From: Halocafeteria seosinensis
Lineage: Eukaryota > Sar > Bigyra > Bicosoecida
Assembly: GCA_001687465.1 (NCBI GenBank)
Contig: LVLI01000670.1
Span: 1 to 46,701, forward strand
Length of the DNA stretch: 46,701 bases
Direction of reading: 5' to 3'
In this document: one piece after another, positions 1 through 9,618 of the stretch
Position numbering within the stretch: the first letter of the stretch is position 1
How the letters are laid out: each line of letters starts with the position of its first letter
Position numbers and translations under genes: made by a program
Notes under the pieces: model-generated
What the model was told of the DNA's origin: nothing
Databases searched by the model: none
What the model saw: only the letters and a program-made list of their open reading frames with translations

Positions 1-369
1 GTTAAAATCATTTCAAATGAAAATACCGCTCTGCAAGGAGCCGCTTATTACTGCCGCTATGGTTGACTTGCTTAGAGCACAAGTTCCCAAGTACATGCAC
101 CAGTCACCAGTCGCGTCTCGCAACTTGAGTCGAAAGTTGCAACTTGCAACAACTTCAACCTAACTTGCTATCGGGAAGCTTCACAAGCGCGACTCTTTCG
201 TTGGTGTTGTATGATATGCGACATTTTGGGTTGAATTATGTCAAGATAAGTTGTACATTATTGAGACCTGCACGGGATGGGTGATAGCTTTTGTGGATAC
301 ATTATACCTTGAAAGAGTGGAATTGAAACTTGACCTGAGCTTCGTGAGATCTATTTCAGGCCCTTTCAG
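1..369. other. 5' flank of the first gene, no gene seen
   Basis: No coding frame can be supported here. Around 115-170 the sequence repeats short AACTTG/CAAGTT-type words several times. The stretch presumably holds the promoter and 5' untranslated region of the LRR gene starting at 370. I see no clear TATA box. Confidence 0.4.
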
Positions 370-2748
370 ATGATGCATGGCACCAGCACCGCTTCGAGGC
401 AGAGGAACCGGCCCCCTCCGTCCAGTTCGAGTAGCTACCGGGAGAGGAGTCGAAGTCAAAGAATGGCACGAGAGAGTGCCCAGAGCCGACGCGCCACCGC
501 TGGTGGGAGATCCATGACGTCCTTGGAGGAAGATGGGTTCGGTTTATGGGAGACAAATATCCACCCATTACAGAGTTCACCGAGTGATATTTCCCTTGGA
601 TTAAAGAAAAATGCCCACGGTAGCTCGGATAGACACCCGTTGGCTGTGGTCTCTGAATCACCTACTCACCGCTACAAAGTGTTAACGGCATCTCGCAGTT
701 TGGACCAAGAGATTCAACCCGATATTCCCCAGGCCGGTTTCATGAAAAATTACCATCGTCATGAAAAGGAGGGAGGGAGTCCAAGGCAGAGTAAAACTTG
801 GAGACGCGTTTATGGGGGTGGGAAGAGTGAAACTTCCACGAGAGAACCCGAGACGGCAGGCGTTCAAGTCCGAGCACTTGGCGTTCGCACTGTTAACGCT
901 TCTGAAGCCATACCGACGTCGCCTATGGCCCCTAGACGCAAGTTTTCGTCAAACAGAAAAGTTGACGCATCCGGAAAGATGCGTGGAAGAACCCTGCAGA
1001 GCGCGAAAAACGCAATTTCCTCCTTCATGAAGGAGCAAACTGCCAAGTCACGGGAACAGAGGAGGAATCGATCGCGTTCTCCCGATAGACATTCCCCGAG
1101 AGAGTCTCTTTCGAGCCAACAACAAATACAGCGAATAGTCACGTCTATAGACAACCCTCAACTTTTGGATGGGTTTGTGCTTCTGAATGCATCGGGTGCT
1201 GAGTTACCTGATGCCGCAGTTACCGCCAACCTACTCGATCAGAATTTGGCAGATGTGGAGGAAGACGATCTGCAGTATTTTGTTCGATTAGAAAAGCTTA
1301 ATGTATCTATAAATCACTTGAACCTTGAGCCGATGAGGAAACTCCCTGCTCTCGTTGAATTACAGATTTCGGGAAACGATATCACGGATATTGTGCTACC
1401 AATGCGCGAGGATGAGGAACTAGATGGATTTCAGCGATTGGAAGTACTGGACCTGTCACACAACCAGCTATCTACAGCGGCAATAGCGGCCCTGGCAGAT
1501 ATGCTCCGCCTTCGGCATTTAGACATATCTCATAACAACCTCAGGAAGTTACCACCTCCTTCCGTTATGGTGAGTACCGTTGTATTAAGTGACTGGTAAG
1601 AATGTTGCACAAGTATAACACTCATATCTTATTGAAACCCTGTGCAGGCAAACTTTGTTGCGCTGGAAGTATTGAATGCTAACGATAATTACCTAACCGA
1701 GCCCCAAGGCGGTAGCTGCTATCCGGAAAGCCCAGAAGCAGCTTATCAGGAGGAGCATGTGCTGACGTCCCTTTCTTGCATGCCCAGTCTGCACACTCTG
1801 AATCTTTCGCGCAACTACATCTCAACAATTCCAGAGTTAGTAGCAATTGGCTGGTTGGATGAGAACGGGGAACAAACCCACACGCTTCCACCCTTCTGCG
1901 CTCTGAAATCTATAGACCTATCGTACAATTTGCTACAAGAAGAAGAACACATAGTCGATCTCGTAGCCTACACGCCTCGGCTTCAGGAGGTCAAACTCAC
2001 CGGCAACCCGCTTACTGAAACGTCTCGGCATGCAATGGGATCATCGAAAGGAGGAGGTAAAGCCAGTAAAGCTGAAGGAGGCGGGGGCGATCAAGAGGAA
2101 CTACTGGACGAATTCCACCAAGTCGACAATGAAGATGATCAGCATTCACTGTCTACACAGAATCTTTTAAAAATCCTCCGCGAAGAGACACTACATACAT
2201 CTGAAACCTTGAACGCCTTGATACCCCCACATTCGGTAGAGGAGCAAGCCCATTCTTTGTCTGACATCCACGGCTCTGGGGCTAAGGGAAGATCGGTGAA
2301 AATAACCCTTGCAGAACCGCAAGAAGAATCTGCAAATACGAAGTCCCCAAATCGTTCACAGAGTCTCAAGAGCTTTAGTCCCATGAGGACATCGGCCCAG
2401 TCTGTCTCAGTAAGGGAGTCGAAATCTAAAGAGGAAGACGACAGACAACATCAACCCGAAAACGCCATCCAGTATGTGCAGCAAATGTCGACAATGTCCT
2501 CGGCACCTCAGGAAGAAGTTGGGGAATCACAGAGCTTTTTAGAGTCAACTGCTGATATAAGACGAGCTGTGAATCTTCAAGAGAGGAAGAACGCGGACGT
2601 CGATACTGATACATTAAACACATCGATTCCTCTGAGTATCCTCAGAGAAGCAGCTGGACGCTCGGAGGAAGTTAACCATTCCAAGGGAGCTCAAACGCGC
2701 CAGGCAATGGCCTCTCTTCGCGACATTTTGGCAAAACCCATGTCATGA
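370..2748 (+). CDS. Leucine-rich-repeat protein, possibly XRRA1-like
   Basis: Two exons, 370-1569 and 1648-2748, joined in phase 0 across a 78-nt GTGAGT...TGCAG intron, giving 766 aa. The first 250 or so residues are basic, Ser/Arg-rich and probably disordered, with an RS-like stretch (RSRSPDRHSPRES). From about residue 265 to 510 lies an irregular set of SDS22-type leucine-rich repeats (LEVLDLSHNQL, LRHLDISHNNL, LHTLNLSRNYI, LKSIDLSYNLL). The intron falls inside the repeat array. The C-terminal 250 residues are acidic, polar and low in complexity. The layout and the phrase LLNASGAEL before the first repeat recall XRRA1 / SDS22-like proteins, but that family call is from memory and weak. The repeats imply a protein-binding scaffold. 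The stop lies 22 bp from the convergent queuine transglycosylase gene, so the two 3' ends probably overlap as transcripts. Confidence 0.85.
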
Positions 2749-2770
2749 TGTGCCACGGTCTTTGCTGTAG

Positions 2771-4255
2771 TTACTGTTGACGTAGCCCTTCCTGGGCAAA
2801 TAGATCTGTTGAGTCCCACTCACCAATCGATATATTGGCATGCTTCATAGCCTCTCGAACCCACGAGGGAACGCTGTTTGAGCCATTGGGAAACATTTTG
2901 CGTAAGAACGTTCGCACGAACGACTCATAGTCTCCCTGGATGATCGCCTGACGCATTTTTCGCACCAGTTGCATCATGTACGCGATATTGTGGTACGTTA
3001 GCAACTGGGGAGCGACCGTATCTGTTTTGAGAAGCAGGTGCAGGTACGATCGCGTGTACGTTTTGCAAACGTAGCACTCACAAGTGTCGTCGATTGGCCT
3101 CATATCCTTCATAAACTTTCCCTGTTTCAATTTGAGCAAGCCCCACGGGACCAGGGCTGTGCCGAACCTACCAGTACGAGTGGGGTATACGCAATCATAC
3201 ATATCAACGCCCAGTCCTGAACATACGACAAGATCCAGAGGGTAGCCAACTCCCATTAGATATCTAGGTTTGTCAGTCGGTAGACGCTCACAACAATACG
3301 CGACAACTTTCCAGAAATCATTCTTGTCTTCCCCACCGGCAAGTCCTCCGATGGCGTAACCCGGAAGGTGCTCATCCCGTTTCACCATCAGCTCTAAACA
3401 TTGAGCCCGCAGTCCCTCATCGCTCAAGTCCAATCCTCCTTGGACAATTCCAAATAAATTCTGTTCTGTTTTGCGATTATGAGCGGCAATGCATCGATCA
3501 ATCCACCGTATTGTCCGATGACATGCTTCCGTGAATCTCTCAAAATCTTGGCTCTGAGTATGCACGACATCGTCGAGAGCCATCATTATATCCGAGCCGA
3601 TTTGATTTTGCAAATTCATACTCATCTCTGGCGTTAGCATCATTTCACTTCCATCGACGGGTGACTGAAAGAGGACACCTTCTTCTGTAATTCTGGCCAA
3701 GTGCAACAACGACACCATCTGAAACCCCCCACTGTCTGTGAGGATATTGCGATTCCACGAGCTAAATTTGTGTAATCCGCCAAGTTCTTCTAAAATATCT
3801 CCTCCTGGTCTATTTCCGAGGTGGTACGTATTGCCCAAAATAATCTGCCTCAAAACATGCACAAGTACGTAAATGGACAACTGGGCCCCCAGGAAGCTAT
3901 GCGCACAACTCACCTCGCAGTCCAACGGATCCGATTGCAGCTGATGTGGGGTCAGCCCTTTGACAGTCCCTTGTGTGCCCACAGGCATGAAAACAGGCGT
4001 CCGTACAGGACCATGGGGCATATGTAATGTAAGTGCTCGAGCTCTTCCACAGATCTTGTGCATATCCACGCGGAGCGCTGGTCCACACACTTTCGAGTAC
4101 ATGACCGGCGTCAGGTCCTCGTGCTGCTGCTGCTGCTCTGCAGGAGAGGAGGAGGAATCCTTGTGCTTTTTGGCTGATTTATCTGTATTTGTGTCTATAT
4201 CTGCTGGTGTAGAGCGCTTGAGCCCAGCTCCACTTTCTTTTCCATTTTCACTCAT
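2771..4255 (-). CDS. QTRT1: Queuine tRNA-ribosyltransferase catalytic subunit
   Basis: Two exons (minus strand 4255-3914, then 3844-2771) around a 69-nt intron, giving 471 aa. The intron has no stop in frame; removing it restores the family sequence DCE|IILGNTYHLG. The enzyme exchanges guanine-34 for queuine in GUN-anticodon tRNAs, working in eukaryotes as a heterodimer with QTRT2. Visible hallmarks are FMPVGTQGTVKGLT, DSGGFQMVSL (substrate-binding Asp), GYAIGGLAGGE, GVDMYDCVYPTRTGRFGTA (nucleophilic Asp and tRNA-specificity segment), and the zinc site C-x-C-x2-C followed by a His near the C-terminus. The N-terminal 45 residues are Lys/Ser/Gln-rich and look like a disordered extension. The ATG at 4255 is the only plausible start. 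The gene is divergent from the formylglutathione hydrolase gene, with 263 bp between start codons. Confidence 0.95.
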   Translation of the reverse strand: MSENGKESGAGLKRSTPADIDTNTDKSAKKHKDSSSSPAEQQQQHEDLTPVMYSKVCGPALRVDMHKICGRARALTLHMPHGPVRTPVFMPVGTQGTVKGLTPHQLQSDPLDCEVSCAHSFLGAQLSIYVLVHVLRQIILGNTYHLGNRPGGDILEELGGLHKFSSWNRNILTDSGGFQMVSLLHLARITEEGVLFQSPVDGSEMMLTPEMSMNLQNQIGSDIMMALDDVVHTQSQDFERFTEACHRTIRWIDRCIAAHNRKTEQNLFGIVQGGLDLSDEGLRAQCLELMVKRDEHLPGYAIGGLAGGEDKNDFWKVVAYCCERLPTDKPRYLMGVGYPLDLVVCSGLGVDMYDCVYPTRTGRFGTALVPWGLLKLKQGKFMKDMRPIDDTCECYVCKTYTRSYLHLLLKTDTVAPQLLTYHNIAYMMQLVRKMRQAIIQGDYESFVRTFLRKMFPNGSNSVPSWVREAMKHANISIGEWDSTDLFAQEGLRQQ

Positions 4256-4518
4256 TTTCTACACAACCAATCGCATTATTATTACTCTAGTAAATAATAA
4301 TGAGGTTTGACATACACAATCATGTGTGTACAAGCAACAAAGACAGTGTATATCGAGCTGTATAGACCTCGGGAAATTTGTGAAGTTGAGGTCTCTTCGA
4401 GAGCTCTATGCACTCTATACGCTGCACTCAATGGGTTGATTCAAGGAGCAAGTAAGGAAAGAGAAGCACTCGATATTTTGGTTGTAGTGTGGAAAATCCC
4501 GTGTGTACAACTGGAACG
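4256..4518. promoter_or_regulatory. Divergent promoter region with CCAAT box and AT-rich palindrome
   Basis: The start codons of the queuine transglycosylase gene and the formylglutathione hydrolase gene face away from each other across this interval, so it should hold both promoters. It contains a CCAAT word at about 4267-4271 and a perfect 10-bp inverted repeat (CATTATTATT / AATAATAATG) spanning 4274-4302 with a 9-nt centre. Bidirectional use is inferred from the gene layout only. Confidence 0.4.
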
Positions 4519-5605
4519 ATGGAGCAGCTTTTGGAAAACAAAATGTTCGACGGCTATGTTCGGCGTGTACGTCATTTATTCACTGTATAATGTCCCATAC
4601 ATGTTGTATACGGTGTTTTCATGATGCTGGCGCAGTTCCAACATCACTCGAAGTGCACCAACACGAACATGGTGTTTTCAGTGTACCTGCCACCGCAAGC
4701 TCTGAGTGGCCAGCAGAAGCTTCCAGTGCTGTATTTTCTTAGTGGATTAACCTGCACAGATCAGAACTTTATCACCAAGGCAGGTATGTTGAGTGTGGTT
4801 GTTTCCAGCCTCACTAACGAGATCGTGCAGACAGACGTCTTGTTGGCTACAACTGCAGGTGCCCAGAAGAAAGCCGCCCGAGAAGGTGTAGTACTTGTAG
4901 CTCCGGATACTTCCCCACGAGGAGCTGGTATCAAAGGGGAAGATGACAGTTATGACTTCGGAACTGGGGCTAGTTTCTATGTGAACGCTATCAAGGAACC
5001 TTGGTCCAAAAATTACCAAATGTATGACTACGTGACCAAGGAACTTCCCGAGCTGATTGAATCGAATTTCCCTGTAGATCCGAAACGAACAGTAAGTGGA
5101 TCAACCGCCAATCTAGCTCATATACTAGACGCTCGTTTTCCAATAAGTATCGGTTGTGCAGGGCATATTTGGTCACAGTATGGGGGGACATGGAGCGTTA
5201 GTATGTGCTTTGGACAATCCTGACAAGTATGTTTCAGCATCGGCATTCTCACCGGTTTGCAACCCGGTCAACTGTCCCTGGGGACAGAAAGCTTTCAGCA
5301 ACTATCTAGGTTATGACGCCCTTGATTTGTGGAAACGATATGATGCAACGTACCTGGTGGAGAGTTATCCTTCCGATGCGCGCACGCTAAAGATTAAGGT
5401 TGACCAAGGACTGGCGGATAATTTCCTGGAAGAGCCTAACCAGCTACAAACCGGAGTCTTTGAGAAAGCAGTGAAGGATCGGCAATCCAAAGCGAGCAAC
5501 ATTCAAGCGGAAATCAACCAACACGAAGGATATGACCACAGTTACTATTTTATCGCGACGTTTGTAGATCAGCACATCGACTTTTTCCTCGACTGCTGTG
5601 AGTAG
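4519..5605 (+). CDS. ESD: S-formylglutathione hydrolase (esterase D family)
   Basis: Four exons, 4519-4566, 4636-4783, 4859-5091 and 5162-5605, giving 290 aa (the human enzyme has 282). Introns are 69, 75 and 70 nt. The 16-codon first exon was found by homology: [16 protein letters not shown], then [20 protein letters not shown], matches the family N-terminus. Hallmarks are [26 protein letters not shown], the oxyanion region [12 protein letters not shown], the nucleophile motif GHSMGGHGA (Ser), an Asp in the DQGLADNF segment, and the catalytic His in [12 protein letters not shown]. It is a cytosolic serine hydrolase that releases formate and glutathione in glutathione-dependent formaldehyde detoxification. 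All catalytic elements are present. Confidence 0.95.
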
Positions 5606-6456
5606 GAATCTAGTGCACTATTGCTTGATAGTCTTAAGAAATATGCTACACAATCAGTTCAGAAATATTAAGTTTTAGAATTCACAGCTACCTTGTGCAA
5701 CAATGTTTTGGGACCAGTTGCCAACTGGTCAGCAAGTGTGTGTGGTCAGCAGTGGGAACTCAATCCAACACGGCCAAATCCTCCTTTATAGAGTACCCAC
5801 GGCCTGCGAACTCAGCGTTGAATCACACACACACATATGTGACAGATAGCCTCGCGACTCGGGACTAGCGGGTTCTGCCCTCCGGGCTTTACTCCCGGTT
5901 CCGGGCATGCGTCCCGGATTCGAATCAGCTCCCCTTTACATAGACGTACCGCCAATGGAACTATAAGGATCGTGTAAGCGACGGAAGAGAAGTAAAGAGT
6001 TTTGACCCTTCTCTTTATATCGTACTCGTGCTACTTGTAGTCGATACATAGCCCTCTTTATAACGCAAAATGGTAAGAGACACCCTACCTCTCTTCCCCT
6101 TATTGTGCCTCTATTAAGCCACAGAGAGGCTATTGAGAGCCATTTTCGATGAGCAATGCTCCGTTTTGGTATTTCCTGTGTGGAAAATCAGTGGCATGTC
6201 TTTGTGCCAAGTGGAAAGCGTCAAAGGTTGGAGTAGAGAGGCGAAGGGAAAACTACAAAAAGTGCCGGGGTCGAAAGGCTCCCTTTACTGTCCCCTGTGG
6301 TCTGATCCCAGGGAGCAGAGTGTCTGATGTAGTAGGCATTACATGGGCAAATTGCGTCCATACTAGGGCCTTAAGTGTCTCATTTGGTGGAATTGCTCAA
6401 AATTGTGTGTGTGCAACCTAGTTGTCCTTACAAGTGTTTTGTGAAAAACTGTGAAT
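5606..6456. other. Intergenic, no gene seen
   Basis: No ORF here shows family similarity. A short CA run lies at about 5823-5834. The GC-rich patch at 5870-5925 contains short inverted repeats such as CCCGGTTCCGGG at 5893-5904. I examined that patch for a tRNA because of its TTCGAATC word but found no cloverleaf. The 3' part should carry the RPS28 promoter. Confidence 0.4.
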
Positions 6457-6740
6457 ATGCAGGACGGAGCCCCAGTCAAATTAGCTCGCGTGATTCGGTA
6501 AGTCCCTTGTTGCGGTTGCATTTTCCCCTGCAGTACATGAATAAGGTTGTATGTGCTTTAACTTCGTGGCCTTGCAGCGTTCTTGGACGTACCGGAAACA
6601 CTGGTAACGTCACCCAGGTTAGAGTGGAGTTCTTGGATGATAAGGAGCGAACTATTATCCGAAATGTCAAAGGACCTGTACGCAATGGCGATGTACTTAC
6701 ATTGATGGAGTGGGAGCGAGAAGCCAGGAGGCTTAGATAA
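6457..6740 (+). CDS. RPS28: 40S ribosomal protein S28 (eS28)
   Basis: Two exons, 6457-6497 and 6578-6740, around an 80-nt GTAAGT...TGCAG intron that splits an Arg codon. The product is 67 aa; human RPS28 has 69. The spliced protein begins [20 protein letters not shown] and contains the family core [19 protein letters not shown] and the C-terminal EREARRLR. It is a small-subunit component near the mRNA exit and E-site region. Without splicing neither exon is recognisable as a whole. An early intron is common in eukaryotic ribosomal protein genes. Confidence 0.96.
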
Positions 6741-7338
6741 CTCTCGTATGGTGGAATTTCTATGGTTCCTTTTCTCTTGTATTGCTCCGTCGGTAGATAT
6801 CCAGTTCGTGTTGGAGGACCACGAGGGACCTAATCAGACCGGAGATCATTCATCAACTGTATTCCCTGTGTAATTGCGCGTCGTATGAGTACTACAAAAA
6901 GAGGAAAGGAGCCTTTTCACCCATCTATCTTTTGTCGTCATTCGCAAAACGATGATGATGATGTAAAATTGTGAGTAGCTTGCGCTACTATGGTGTTCTA
7001 CCTCCGTCTAAACATTATAGATAATACACAAAGTTCCATTGGGTATTAATCAAGCATCGTCCTTCTGTCAACGTTGGTAATAAGTAGTTCTCTTGCTTGT
7101 TCATGCATGCTACATCAGCTTCCAACTAAAGTCTATGTAGTGCCACGTACCCCTTGCGATTGTTGCAACAGCAGTATCAGGATTGTTGCGTGACACAGGT
7201 TTACTTCATGGTGTTGACCTTCAGCAATTCCATATCGGGATGCTTCGCAGGCCTCTTCGCATTTTCAGCCGAAATATACATACACGGTATTTAGCATCAG
7301 TGTGTCCTCGGTGTCTTCCATTAAGACAGTATCCAACC
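6741..7338. other. Intergenic, no gene seen
   Basis: This holds the RPS28 3' region and the promoter and 5' leader of the decarboxylase-family gene. The reading frame of the next gene stays open upstream to 7183, with an ATG at 7240, so a longer, possibly organelle-targeted form (Arg-rich, MLRRPLRIFSRNIHTRYL) cannot be excluded. Confidence 0.35.
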
Positions 7339-9083
7339 ATGGCCAGCGGAAGCGCGAATCCCTCTCACAAGGAGGATCTGGAGACTCTTCGGAGAGTTCA
7401 GTCGTGGGAGCTATGGCGGTCTCAAGCCAAGGAGATGGTCGACTACATGGCGGACTACTACATTTTCTTGGAAAAGCAGCAGCAGAACTCGGAGACGAAC
7501 TCGCTTCCGGTCAAAAGTCAAGCGGAACCGGGATATCTTAAGGTACGTGTGCTGCCTTCACCCTATCAATCAACTGCGAAACACTCTATAAGAACGCCAA
7601 AAAAAAAATAAAAAATTCACGCGATGATGCCTTCTTTGCAGAATCGGCTCCGTGAAAGCGTGCCGGAAGATGCTGAAGCATTCCAGGACGTACTTCAGGA
7701 TGTCCAGAAGCATATTATGCCGGGTATCACGCATTGGCAGCATCCTAGCTTCTTCGCATACTTCAGCGCCAATTCGTCTGGGCCAGGAATACTTGGATCT
7801 ATGCTGAGTTCCATGTTCAATGTCATTGGCTTTTCTTGGGTGACTAGCCCAGCCTGCACAGAGCTGGAAACAATCGTCTTGGATTGGCTAGGTGACCTCT
7901 TGCAGCTTCCCGTACAGTTTTCGTCGAGAACAGGTAAAGGAGGTGGAGTCATACAAGGAACCGCTAGTGAAGCTACCTTGGTCGCCTTATTGGCAGCCAA
8001 ATCAAAAGCACTGAAAACGTTCCCTCAACTGACTGGATTGAATGCTGGAGAAGCAGCGGGAAAGCTGAGAGTGTATACTTCTGACCAAGCGCATTCTGCA
8101 GTCCTCAAGGCAGTAAAAGTTGCAGGCATCCCCGAAGAAAACTGTGTTTCTATCAAAGCAGAGAAACGGGTACCGAAGACTCAGCATGCTGCCCTTGAAT
8201 ACGGAGAAGACGTCAGTGAACTAGAAAATTACCCGATGGACCCTGCAAAGTTACAGCAGGCCATCGAGGAGGACATGAGCAACGGGTATACACCTTGCTT
8301 TGTGTGTGCGACGTCTGGTACCACTAGTAGCGGTGCGTTTGATCCATTGGATGAAATTGGTCAACTGTGTAGGCAACACGATGTTTACCTTCACGTCGAT
8401 GCGGCTTGGGCTGGTAGTGCATGCATATGTCCAGAATACCGACCTTTGATAAACGGTGTAGAACATGCAGATTCGTTCAACTTTAACCCTCACAAGTGGC
8501 TTCTCACGAACTTTGATTGTTCCACCCTGTGGGTTCAAGAGAAAAGGTGGCTGTTGGAAGCTCTCAGTTTGACTCCAGAATTCTTGCGGTCTAAGGAATA
8601 CGAAGCCGGCTTAGTACAGGACTACAGAGACTGGCAGGTCCCATTAGGGCGATCCTTCCGCAGTTTGAAACTGTTCTTTGTGCTTCGAATGTTTGGCAAG
8701 AAAGCACTCCAAGCACACATCCGTGAGCATTGTTCGCTCACTGCACGATTTGCTAAACTAATCCAGCAAGATGAAGCTTTCGAATTGGTTACTCAACCGA
8801 GTTTATCACTCGTATGCTTTAGACTGCGGTAAGTCGAATAGTGTGTGTAAAGCACCCTCATCTGTGTCACTATTGCAACGTATGCCCTATGTGCAGTGGA
8901 AGTGATGAAGAAAACGAAAAACTTTTGGAAGCAGTCAATAATTCAGGGAAATCTTTCCTTATCCATACGAAATTAGATGGAAAAGTTGCTCTGCGCTTCA
9001 CCGTAGGGTGCCCCCAGACAAGAGAAGTGCACGTCGATCACGCCTACGAATTACTGAGGTCCGAAGCGAACAAAATAGTATGA
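7339..9083 (+). CDS. Aromatic-L-amino-acid decarboxylase family; predicted aromatic acetaldehyde synthase
   Basis: Three exons, 7339-7542, 7642-8828 and 8897-9083, giving 525 aa of PLP-dependent group II decarboxylase. Hallmarks are HWQHPSFFAYF, SDQAHSAV (PLP-stacking His), HVDAAWAGSA (PLP Asp), FNFNPHKWLLTNFDC (Schiff-base Lys353), DYRDWQVPLGRSFRSLK and the C-terminal VCFRLRGS. The catalytic-loop residue that is Tyr in true decarboxylases (29 residues after the PLP Lys, as in the human enzyme) is Phe382 here, within TPEFLRSK. In plants the same Tyr-to-Phe change converts tyrosine or phenylalanine decarboxylases into acetaldehyde synthases that release CO2, ammonia and H2O2. I therefore predict an aldehyde product; the substrate is unknown. 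The start at 7339 suits a cytosolic protein. An in-frame upstream ATG at 7240 would add a basic, presequence-like extension. Confidence 0.92.
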
Positions 9084-9618
9084 ATGAACCAATTATCATG
9101 TTAATTACCACCAGCCAGTAGTTTGTCGGAATGCTCTTCACTCTAAACTGGTATACCTGGTAACTTGCTCTTCGCTATGAAATCAATCTCTTCATGTCTT
9201 CAAAAATTTACTATTCCAGAGCCGTTTACGATGGCTCTAAACCCTGCCTGTTTTGGTCCATCTGGCATGAATTAATACATCTTTTTTTAGTATCTATTCA
9301 TTCCCTCATTTGTGATAGCTCATGATGCGCTGACAGTTGGCATTGAGGTTTTTGGCAGTTCACTCAGTGAAGTTCACTCGCGGCAAGTTTCCTAACCGTT
9401 TAGTGATGACATTCACAAACGCATTTCTTGCAGTCTACAGTCTATTAGCCTGTTGGATGCCCAAATAAGTCGTTCTGTGCGGGCAGTGTTTAGCTAATAA
9501 TCTATCTCCAGGTATTTCATGAGCTACGTTGCCCCGAGCAGTGTGGAAGTACGAATTTGAAGCCTCCAGGGGCCATACGGGCTACAATTGCATGTAGATG
9601 GCCACATACCGATAAACA
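9084..9618. other. Intergenic, no gene seen
   Basis: Same-strand spacer between the decarboxylase-family gene and the giant LRR gene. No coding signal, RNA gene or repeat stands out. Confidence 0.4.

Noticed and set aside
5870-5935. Possible tRNA or SINE with a TTCGAATC word
   Set aside because: No matching T-stem, acceptor stem or A box could be folded around it.
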